A stretch of DNA of 64,000 bases, from the NCBI GenBank assembly GCA_001566295.1, contig KQ964251.1, positions 129,838-193,837 on the forward strand. Reading direction: 5' to 3'. The position numbers and the translations under genes were made by a program. The notes below the pieces were generated by a model. It had not been told where the DNA came from. It did not search any database and was given only the letters and a program-made list of their open reading frames with translations. Below, in pieces: positions 11,666 through 20,888 of this stretch; position 1 is the stretch's first letter; every line of letters begins with the position of its first letter. The stretch comes from Microdochium bolleyi (taxonomy: Eukaryota > Ascomycota > Sordariomycetes > Xylariales > Microdochiaceae).

Positions 11666-12639
11666 ATGGCATGATCCGAGCGGGCGGCCAGGGAACCTGT
11701 CGCGTATACGAAAAGGAAGGCAGCAAGCGAGCGGTACACTTGGATTGACGTTTGATATTTTTGATTCATTGCGCTCAAAAACGCATTCATGAGAAGAACA
11801 TTGGCAAGGCACAGGGACAAGCAGAATTCCAAGTTCTGATTGATGGTAGGAAAGCCTTAGCAATTGGGATATTGAGAGCGGGAGTCCTGGCGTTATGTGG
11901 AGAGCACACACTCGGTGGTCTCAAATCATTATTTTGGACCAGGTGGAAATCCTGGATAGGCAGAGGCAGATCCGACAGGGAGTGCCAAGGGTTCTGTACA
12001 AGTGAACATCGCGAAGGAAGCAGCACCATCTGGCCGATACGAATATAGTCGCCAGACATAAATCAGACCCCTCACCCACCCATGTAGATCTAGATCACCA
12101 GTATATAGCGTGCCTACAATACCACTCATAAGCAGTCACAAGATGAACTCACGGATATCACGTGCGAATCATCTGACGGCCGGTAGCTTGAAGACCAGTC
12201 AACATGACAACATCCATGTTGGCTGTAATTTTCTGTGCGACTCGATTTCCTAGTCTACTCTGCATACATTTCGCGTCAACTTCCCTCCTCTGTCCCCGGC
12301 ACAAAACCACTGACTGGGCCGGGTTAGCACTATGGTGCAAGAGGACGGGGGTCCTTTCGATGGGGCGCAAGGAAGGAGCGGAGAATCGTCTTCCCTGGCA
12401 CGTTGCAGTGAAGGAGGTTCTGCGTGACGATGTTCAAGGGAAGGCAGACATGGGGCGGGCGGAGAGCAGAAGAGAGTCATATGGTCGTGCCATTCATCCT
12501 GCTCCCTGGGAAATTTGCCTCCTCTGTCAGATTATCCCGTCGAGTGGGAGAGGGTGCATTGTGGTGTTCTGGACTAGTGCCATTCTTGTGCCCGCCTTGT
12601 CGGCTCACGGAAGAAGATGTGGGTTGAGACGCGCAATAA

Positions 12640-12675
<36 letters not shown>

Positions 12676-13256
12676 GTGTGTGTGTGTGTGTGTGTGTGTT
12701 AATGTCGGTGTTGGTGATGTACTTTATAGCTGGGTTGTTCTGTTTGTAGGCTTGGTATATAGCGCCTTTTTTTCTTCTTCTTCCTTTTGCTGAAGTCTCG
12801 TTGGTACCTGTCATGCTGGCACCCATGAAACATCCAAGATTCATCTAAGTGTTGCGGCGATGTTGCTGTCACCTCGTGATCCAGCTCCCTCGGTTCGCAG
12901 ACGATATGACCAGATTCAAGTAGAGACAGGTGATAATCAGACAAGCTCTGACAGATCACATGGCTGGGGATTATGGTGGTTCAGTCGAAGGATGTGAAGA
13001 GCTTCGCTGTTGAGCAGCATCACGCAGCCCGGTGCTGCACCACACGGTCTCTCTCTCAGAAGCTCCGTTCAAGTCCGTGCTGACGACCGTGGCAACTGAC
13101 TTAGAAAAGTCCTGATAGCATACGCCAACCAGAGATCAGACCGAGAGAGGAAAGAAAGAGAGCTCGTCTAAATCACCACTCCGTGTCAAGCTCATCGTCG
13201 CGTCGAGCCGCCACGGTGGCAGCAGCATCAGCGCCGCTGTTCTCCGAGACAGATCG
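11666..13256. other. Intergenic region between converging genes
   Basis: About 1.6 kb between the 3' ends of the 1026-residue protein gene and the CCCH-finger gene. It contains the G-tract and TG repeat listed separately, followed by a CTTCTTCTT pyrimidine stretch near 12770-12785. No supported gene. Confidence 0.5.
12640..12700. repeat. Poly-G tract (34 G) followed by a TG microsatellite
   Basis: Positions 12640-12673 are an uninterrupted run of 34 G. It is followed directly by an alternating TG tract to about 12700. The G run could form quadruplex structures, and its exact length is likely to be unreliable in any assembly. It sits in a convergent intergenic region. Confidence 0.97.
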
Positions 13257-15842
13257 TCAGGGTTTCTGGTTCTCACTCTTGGTGTTCGCGGCAGTGCCTG
13301 GGGCTCTGCCCTTTGGCGAGGTTTTGTTGTTGTTGGTGTTCCGGCTGCCAGCACTGCTGCTGTTGGTGACGGTGCTGCCGAAGCTGCCGACGACCTGTGC
13401 CGAGGCTGAGGGCTCCCGCTGGTGATGGCGATGGTCGTGTTGCTGGCCGCGCTGCTGTCGGTTCTGCTGCTGCAGGTGTCTTGCCTGTTGTGGGCGGAAC
13501 GTACTGCCGCTGCCGGACTGGGGAAATGCTGCCGTGTTCGCGGAGAAGGGAGCTCGGGCCCATACACCCGTGGCACCTCCGCTTCGGAACGGGCTCGTGA
13601 TGTTGGTCGTAGCCGTTGCTGGCGATGGGGAAAGAGACAGGTTGTGGCTGGGAGGCGGCGCAATGGGGCCGAAGCGCGATGTGAATCCCATGCGAGAGCC
13701 AGGCGTCCGTGGGTGATTGCGGTTGCTGTTGTTGTTGTTGAGTCCGGCACTGGGTTGTGCTCCTGTGTTGTTTTAGACAGAGTCCGAAAGGCATACCAAA
13801 TTGGCTGGAGCATATGCAGCCTCCATGTGGTGGTGGCATAAGAGTTGACTTACCTGCTGGTTGCTGACCATTACCAGAAAAGTTGCGAAAACTATCGCCG
13901 GCAAAGCCTGGCAAAGCTTGGAGACCCGACGATCTGTGATCTGCTGGCTTCGATGGAGTGAAGTGCTGTCCCCAGGGCTGTCCAGACATGACACGTCGGA
14001 GTGGTAGATCCTGCCCTGGAGTGCCGTGCCCAGGGTAGAAACCACCACTGGTCACATCTAGCTGAGGAAGTGAAATGCCGTTGTCGCCGCCGAGCTGAGG
14101 CTCGCCCGCAGCAAGATCCTGCGTGCCATGTGCCAAGCCCTGCAGGTCCTGCATCATATGGTTATAAGAAGTGGCTTGACCTCTGGTGTTTCGCGGAGCT
14201 GGCATATGACCTGCCTCATCACTAATGGCGCCATTGGAGCCGGTGCCATATGTGACGCCCTGAGTTCCAGCGATGCTTGCAGTGTAGAAGTTGTCTGAGC
14301 TGCTCGACTGCATGTATCGCTCGGTGTGCGGAAACTGTCCGGGAACGGTGTTGTTGATGCCGTCATATGGCTGTGATGCGAGCAGACCACCATCCTGAAG
14401 CTGCTGGTCATTGTTGTACTCGTCGTGATCGAGCTGCAGACCCCCAAATAGCGTACCGACATCATCGCCACTGTCGTCAGAGAAGTGCATGCCGGGAGGG
14501 TTCAGCATGTACACCGGCTCGAGGTGCTGTAGCTGCAGTTGCTGTCCATGAGACATATGAGGATGAGCGTGGCGTGGATCATGCTTGGCCGCCTCAGCCT
14601 GCTGCTTCTTCCACCACGCCGGCAGGCCGTGGAACAGACCCAGCTGGTGCTGCGTGGCTCTGTCAAGCGGCATCTCGTGCTTGAATTTGCAGCCTTGTTG
14701 GGTGAAGGCGCACACGCCCTCGTGAACCCACTTGTCGCAGTAGATCTTGAGACGCTTGTTGCGTGACGAGGTGGCCGGCGTCGTTGCACTGGCTGGACTC
14801 GAGTTGTGGCTGATGAGAGTGGCAGTGCGAGGGTTTCTGCCAGCTGAGTTCTGGCCCTGCTGAAGGGAGCCGGTGTGGCGGCGCGGCTGCTGTTGGGACG
14901 TGTCGTATGTAAGGTGGTCGCTCCGCGAGGGCAGAGACTGTGAGTTGGTGGTCGTGGGAGTGGTCGACTCTACGATGGTGTCTATTGTTGTCTGTACAGG
15001 CAAGACGTACTGCTGCATAAGCACTGATCAGGGCTGGCTCTTTCCATGTGACTGTTGCCTCGTAGCATACCTGTAGATCGCCATCTGCCAATCCAGGGGT
15101 GATTGGAGACCCTTCGTGCCTCTGAGCAACATATTAGCTGAGATGTGCTGTCGTGCACGAAACAGCCTCGTGAGAGTTGGTCATCACCTACCTGCCGTGA
15201 TACACGACCGAAATCATTAGTCTGAGTTCCTGGTGGCGCAGGAGCGCCGGGCTGCGGAAGGACAATCATGCCCAGACAATTGTCCTGAGTACTTGGGACC
15301 TTGTTGAGCGCTGGCAGCGTGTCGAGGGCGACCAAGCGCGTGTAGATGCCATTGCCGCGATCGTAGCAGTACGTGTAGCTCGAGCGGAGCTGCTGCTCGC
15401 TCACGAACAGACTGGATGCCCCAACATGCTGCAATGCCGCGGTGCCCCCGTGTGCCGATGGAGTGGTCTCCGACAGTGAGGGAGGAGTCACAGTAGCCTT
15501 CTCGGTGTCCATTGCCTTGGCCGTCGAGGCTGTTGTTGTGGTAGGTTGCGTCGCCACTGTGGGCTCACGAGGGGACAGTGTCTGATCACCTTCGTCTGGA
15601 CGTTGCCCACTCTCTTTGCTGGTGGTGAAAGAAGTTCGATCTGCCTGCATCGCAGTTGGAGGAGGACCGATAGTCTTCGGCAGTTCTTCTGTGCCTGGAG
15701 GACCTTTGGTGGTGGCCGTCTCGTGTTCGTCTGCTTGACAGATTGGTGGTTGTTGCTCCTTGTGCTCAGTTGGTGGCGAGGCACAGAGACTCGGTGTCTT
15801 CTCAATGGAGGACGCGTCGGCCTTCGGCAGGGAAGTCTCCAT
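13257..15842 (-). CDS. CCCH zinc-finger protein, four exons, about 788 aa
   Basis: Exons read on the minus strand are 15842-15192, 15121-15071, 15012-13854 and 13762-13257. Donors are GTAGGT, GTATGC and GTAAGT; acceptors are CTCAG, TGCAG and CACAG. The second exon is only 51 bases. The N-terminal half is Thr/Pro/Glu-rich, then has an ordered block with SSYTYCYDRGNGIYTRLVAL and DNCLGMIVLPQPGAPAPPGT. A single finger near residues 326-347 reads YCDKWVHEGVC, then GCKFKHE. Its spacing is C-x8-C-x6-C-x3-H, one residue longer than the classic middle loop. LFHGLPAWWKKQQAE follows. The rest is Gln/Asn/Ser-rich and probably disordered. CCCH fingers of this kind usually bind RNA, but the target is unknown. 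A 5' untranslated intron is possible upstream. Confidence 0.85.
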
Positions 15843-17382
15843 CTTGCCAATGGTGGTAGCTTCAGCTGTATGCTTTGTTGCAGACCTGTAAGTAGGCTAA
15901 GAGGAGGAAGTTCTAAAAGATTGTGTGGCACCGGCAGGTCTGATGCGTCTGCGAATCGAAGCTTTCTGAGCTTGGCGTGCAAGAGAGCCGATAGTCTCTC
16001 TAAAGCGGTGACGAGTAGGCCTGCAGGATCTGATGACGTGGTGAGTTGCTCGTGGAAAAGTTGTCACGAAATACTCCCAAGAGCCTATGGCGGCGGACGA
16101 GGGCTCGATGGTATCGCGCTGTTGCCCGGGTCACCGCATCTGAGTTGCTGGCGCACGGTACTGCTGGTCGGTGGCAGTCAGACCAGCGACACAGGAATGA
16201 GGAGAGTCTTTGTCGGTTTTCGGGGGTGTCCATGCTCAGAAGCAGGCAGACATGAGCTTAGCTCGTAGAGAAAGAGGTGCCTGGGCAGAATAGGGCGAGG
16301 CACGACGTGTGCCAACCCAGGAAGGAAGAAAAGTCCTCGCCATCAGAGCCAAGCATATCCCAGTGATCCGACTGCATGTGCCTAAGGCAGCCAACCTGTC
16401 CATTCTCGTCCATTGCCGGCTGTGGCTGCGACTATATCAAGTCGGCTGCCACCTGTGGAGCATCGTCGCCATGTCATGCATAGCCGCCACGTCCATGTGC
16501 AAGCCTGGCCAAATTTGCTCTGAACGCTGTGTGAGATCAGGTCGGCTTGCTCCGTGCGGACGAGACGTGCCAGAGCTGTTGCCCGTGGCCCCACTGACTT
16601 CATGGCCGCAAAATTATCTCAGGACTGTGTAAAGATAAGTTTTACAACGGAAACACATGTGTATTTTAACTGCAGCTTCAGCCAGCTATATTCGTCCAAG
16701 AATCCACCTCGTCGCCCATGAAGCGGCTTCAAGGGTCTGCTGCAATGCTCCTGCAGAGATACATTGGCTGCCTCGAGCCCACAGTACTGGAAAGAACAAG
16801 CGCAAGCTGAACCGACCTCGTTTGCCAGATCTGCCAGATCTTTCTTCCGGCTCCTGACCTTTCTTTTCTTTTTTCCCCGTGCTTTCTCTACACGAGATAC
16901 CGCCTGCCCTCCAAGCGCAGCTCCGGCAGTGCCTCCCGCGTCGACGTGCACGGTGAGGTGCTCTGTCATGCAGCTAGCCGCCACGCGACGGGTGGGCAAA
17001 CACTAACCCCTGGTCTTGGGAATCTGTCGGATTATGACGGGTCAGCTCAGGATCTTGGTCGCCGTTCTAGTTGAGGGCCGATTCGCCAATCTTCCGACAG
17101 AAAAATCCTCGAAGTGTGATTTGACTAGATCCAACAGTATGTCGTTGGTTGCTCTCAACGTCTTGGACCCAGTCAATAATAGATGCCAAAATAGGAAAGT
17201 GGAGTCGGCGTCCATTGGCACGCTGTGGATGCTTCCTTTGTCACCGTGCTGCCGTTCTCGTCAAGTTGATGGACGTCTTGCTGGTATTGACTTAATTGCT
17301 CAAAGGTATGCTTTCAGGACCTTGCTGCTTACTGTGGCGCATATGTCTCCTGCCAGGGTCTTTGGAAGCCAGCACTTTTGGC
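15843..17382. other. Intergenic region, no supported gene
   Basis: About 1.5 kb lying upstream of the CCCH-finger gene and beyond the 3' end of the SDR gene. Open frames overlapping 15546-16268 on the plus strand are antisense to the CCCH gene and have no domain. I see no RNA gene here. Confidence 0.45.
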
Positions 17383-18243
17383 TTATTCTGTGATCTGCTT
17401 GATATCACTCTGCCTCGCAACATCCTTCCACTCCTCCACTTGGCCGAGTACCTTCTGCACACTGGCCACAATCACATTTACCGCATCACTACCGAGCGGC
17501 AAGAACTCTGGCATCTCGCGCCCCTCCGCTACTCCCGTGGATGTCACGACATCGTAGATGATTTGACACCCTTTGACGGGATCACCGGGCTGTTTTCCGT
17601 TTATCATGGCAAAGATCGCGTCCGTCTCCGCATTGATCTGCTTGTAGTCGTCCAACCGCGCCATGCCGCTTGTCGCGGCAAAATTTGCGCTCGGGTCGAG
17701 CAAACTCGTGCGGAAGGCGCCAGGCTCGACAAGGCAGTGCCGGATACCAAAGGGCCGGACTTCCTCGGCAATCCCCACGCCGATGGCACGCACGGCGGCC
17801 TTTGACATGTTGTACAGGTTGCACGCATTGAAGGGAAGCCAGGCGTTCATGGAGCCTATGGTGACGAGAGTGCCTGACTTAGCCGCGCGCATATGCGGGA
17901 GGACTGCGCGATAGACGTTGAGCGGACCAAGGACGTTGGACTGAAGCTGGTTGAGGGTTTCTTCCGGACTTGTCTCCTCGAGTGTGCCTGTCTGGACGTA
18001 GGCGGCGTTGTTGACGACAACATCGACGCGGCCATGCAAGGCGACCATGGCGTCAATGTCCTTTTTGACCTGGTCGAAGGGCTCGTTGTGATCGAGACGC
18101 ATGGGCGTGATGCCTTTGACCTCGCTAAGCTTGCTAGGGTTGCGAGAGGCTGCGATGACAGTGTCGCCTGCCTCGACGGCAATCTTCGCGAGCTGGAGGC
18201 CGAAGCCGGCCGATGCGCCTGTGATGATCCAGACACGTGTCAT
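17383..18243 (-). CDS. Short-chain dehydrogenase/reductase (SDR), 286 aa
   Basis: NAD(P)-dependent oxidoreductase of the classical SDR type with a Rossmann fold. The start at 18243 places the nucleotide-binding motif immediately after the N-terminus (MTRVWIITGASAGFGLQLAK, with TGxxxGxG). An in-frame upstream extension to 18351 would add an unlikely 36-residue leader. Other hallmarks are ASRN in the cofactor-selecting loop, DVVVNNAAY (NNAG-like), the catalytic Ser in TIGSMNAW, and YxxxK in YNMSKAAV. EPGAFRT follows the active site. Length fits the family and the gene has no intron. Substrate cannot be inferred, and neighbours do not suggest a biosynthetic cluster. Confidence 0.92.
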   Translation of the reverse strand: MTRVWIITGASAGFGLQLAKIAVEAGDTVIAASRNPSKLSEVKGITPMRLDHNEPFDQVKKDIDAMVALHGRVDVVVNNAAYVQTGTLEETSPEETLNQLQSNVLGPLNVYRAVLPHMRAAKSGTLVTIGSMNAWLPFNACNLYNMSKAAVRAIGVGIAEEVRPFGIRHCLVEPGAFRTSLLDPSANFAATSGMARLDDYKQINAETDAIFAMINGKQPGDPVKGCQIIYDVVTSTGVAEGREMPEFLPLGSDAVNVIVASVQKVLGQVEEWKDVARQSDIKQITE

Positions 18244-19557
18244 GGCTGTGTCGTGGTTGGTGGTTTTGGCGTTGTTTGGTCTAATGGGAAGTTTGAGGGT
18301 GTGTGTTGTCAGACTGGAATTTTGAGGGTGACCAGGGTACGGCAATTGCAATCTTTATACTGCGCTTCATTGTGCCAGTGCCGTACATTGGCAAAACAAG
18401 TACGACCCAGGTCGCGCCTGCCGACGCTCACAAGCAGCCACGCAAAGTCCGACAGAAGTGACTGCCAAGGCGCAAATCATCCGGTTCTGGCTGAGGAGAG
18501 TCAGCTTCACGGGCATTGGACGGAGACAATCCCCTATCCCCGATTGTCACATGTGGCTCAAACGTCACAAGTGGAATAAGTGGGACTCGCACAGGGGGGA
18601 TCTGTACAGGAGCGGGCGCCAGATCGGACCCAGCCGACATCGATGTATGGCTCTCGCTGATCCTACCGCGAGGATTCGGCCGAAGTCGACCGAACGAGCA
18701 GCGGACGAGTGTGCATTGTGCGCGAGGCTCACCGGCAAACACCGGGTTGTTCGTGCTTATCCGGCCAGCATGATGACTTAGGAATGCTGCAGAGTCCAGA
18801 GCTTGGCCTTGACTTATAAAAGAGCTGCCAGAGTCCGGACAAAAGACGCCTAATGCAGCTGTTTCAACAACCATAAAACATGTACAAAAGTGTGCTTCCG
18901 CTGGCTCTTGATATAGACTCTGGGCTGGTTGGGGGCAACCCCACTTCCCCACCAAGCTCTCCCCAACTGTCCCCTCTTTCGCACAATACTACTTCCCGAG
19001 CTCGCAGATTGGTACCCGAGATGTTCCCCAGGTGCCATGGGGCCTTTCTTGGGTCTTAAGTTTCTCGTACGACAGAGACAGTGACCCGCGCAAATCCGAG
19101 TCGGACGCTGTGCGGACTATCGTATCGTCTGGGATCGGTCTTTTCCACCACCCGCATGATGGAGCTCCTCAGCCCTACCGGACTCCAAGCGGTCCTAGTT
19201 TTGTGGGGAACATTCCCCTCACGTCTAACTCATCGCTCTTGCTCGATCTGCATACGCGTCACGCAGACAAAAGCATATAAGTCGGATAAGTCGGACCTTA
19301 CCAAATACTCAAGGCACGCTTGTGGTCAAGTGAAACCATCCACTGGTTAAATCGCTCACTGCTTCGCTCGTCTCCAACTCATCATCCATCCTCCATCTAC
19401 ATCCTCATCAAATCCCCCGTATAGCATACTTTAACAGCATCAATCAGCCCGAGCAATCCACAACCTTAGCCTACATATTTCTACTGTTGTTGACCTGGCC
19501 ATCAAGCCAACGGAGAGAAAGCACACACACATACACACACACACACACACACACAAG
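18244..19557. promoter_or_regulatory. Divergent intergenic region between the SDR and DUF1772-like genes
   Basis: About 1.3 kb containing the promoters of both flanking genes. A CA repeat lies at its right edge and is listed separately. The C/T-rich stretch at about 19370-19430 fits a fungal promoter or leader. No other gene is supported. Confidence 0.5.
19522..19555. repeat. CA microsatellite directly before a start codon
   Basis: Sixteen or so CA units, with one T interruption near 19532, end two bases before the ATG at 19558. The repeat must therefore lie in the 5' leader of the DUF1772-like gene. Length variation would change the sequence next to the start codon. Confidence 0.95.
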
Positions 19558-20115
19558 ATGGCCTCCGCGCTCGACCGCAACCCGACCCTCGCCGCTGCCC
19601 AGCTGGTCGGCCTCTCTGCCCCGGTCTTCCTCGCCGGCGCACAGGTCGGCCTCTCGCAGCTCGCCATCCCGCCCCTGCTCAATACGCCGCAGTCCTACTC
19701 GACCCCGGCGTTCGCGCACATCTACCGCGCCGGCGCGAGGCTCGCCGTGCCCTTGTCCCTCGTCGGCCTGCTCTCCTCCTCGCTCGCCGCGTACCTGTCC
19801 CACGGGTACCCGTACACCCCGTACACCACAGCCCTCGTCTCGCAGCGCACGGCCTGGGCCGCCGCGGCGCTGGCGTGCGCGGGCGTCCCCATCTTCACGC
19901 GGCTCGTCATGACGAGCGACATCAAACCCCTGCTTGAGCGCGCGGACGGGTTCGCGAGCGGAGCCAGGACCACGGAGAAGCATGTCACCCCGGCCGACGA
20001 CGCCAAGGTGCAGGGCTGGCTGAGGTCTTGGCGGAGGCTGAACCTCGTCAGGGCGGGCATCATGGCTGTCGCGGCGACGTTTGCGGGGTATGCTATTGTA
20101 ACGCAGGCGTTTTGA
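19558..20115 (+). CDS. DUF1772-like small membrane protein, 185 aa
   Basis: Intronless gene for a small hydrophobic protein. About four membrane segments are visible, around residues 10-35, 62-82, 98-116 and 163-182. They are separated by a loop with HGYPYTPYTT and a hydrophilic stretch with RTTEKHVTPADDAKVQGWLR. This four-helix plan with a conserved polar loop resembles the DUF1772 (anthrone-oxygenase-like) family, in which some members oxidise polyketide intermediates. No polyketide synthase is nearby, so a specialised-metabolism role is not supported here. The start codon sits next to a CA repeat. Confidence 0.8.
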   Translation: MASALDRNPTLAAAQLVGLSAPVFLAGAQVGLSQLAIPPLLNTPQSYSTPAFAHIYRAGARLAVPLSLVGLLSSSLAAYLSHGYPYTPYTTALVSQRTAWAAAALACAGVPIFTRLVMTSDIKPLLERADGFASGARTTEKHVTPADDAKVQGWLRSWRRLNLVRAGIMAVAATFAGYAIVTQAF

Positions 20116-20888
20116 GCAGTAAGTGGCAGTGGCATCGCAAAGGCGCGCGCGCGAGAGAGAGAGAGAGAGAGCTCTGAGATCCAACATCATGCACGGAAAT
20201 GGGGACAAGTGCTAGCCGTGGACAGAAACGAGGGTGTATTATATTGTACTCAGCTTTGGCGTTTGCCTGGCATTTTTTGGGCTGATTGGAGCATACACAA
20301 GACTGGAGAAGTCGCAACATACCGTAGTGGTTATCCTCTGGGGTCCCAGTTCTCAGCCTCCTGAGAAATCATCTACCATTTTGCACGCATTTGGGACACA
20401 ATTATCGTAGACGTCTCAGGTTTCAGCTCAGTCTCAATGACCCAATATTTCTCGATTCTCACATGACGCTGTCACTTGTCACCAGATTTCCCCAACCAAT
20501 GTGGTTCATTTGTTCTTATGATTCCCGTCGGCTCGACGTCGGGCTAAGTATTATGTCAGATGGCCTCCAATCACCAGGCGACTCCTTCGAGAGAATCCTG
20601 TAAAGTTCAGCGCACGCAGAATGATGGGGACCAAACGCCAAACGCTGGCCAATTGTACACAATAGACAAAAACGACGCCTGTGGCTATGCTCCCGATTTA
20701 TGCTTTGTGCCTCGCGTCGTCCAAGACGCAGTATCCGTGAATCGTGTTGATGCATCACATCGCGCACGCCAAGCACCTGTTTTGTGTCAAGGCCTTTAAT
20801 CTATCGCTCCCGTCGTGCACTAGATTCGACTCTGCTCTCTTCTGCTCCTTGGCTTGTGCTCTTCTCTTTGTCGTTGTTCTTCGTTGCT
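20116..20888. other. Intergenic region with a GC/GA simple repeat
   Basis: Convergent spacer between the DUF1772-like gene and the Mit1-like gene. A purine-rich simple repeat (GCGC, then GA units) occupies about 20143-20170, shortly after the stop at 20115, and probably lies in the 3' untranslated region. No gene is supported. Confidence 0.5.

Noticed and set aside
12204..12749. A 181-codon plus-strand open frame
   Set aside because: Its C-terminus is translation of the poly-G and TG repeat, and the remainder has no domain or splice context.
15546..16268. A 240-codon plus-strand open frame
   Set aside because: It is antisense to exon 1 of the CCCH-finger gene and runs into intergenic DNA, with no domain.
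19471..20208. A 245-codon minus-strand open frame
   Set aside because: It is the complement of the DUF1772-like gene and includes translated CA and GA microsatellites.
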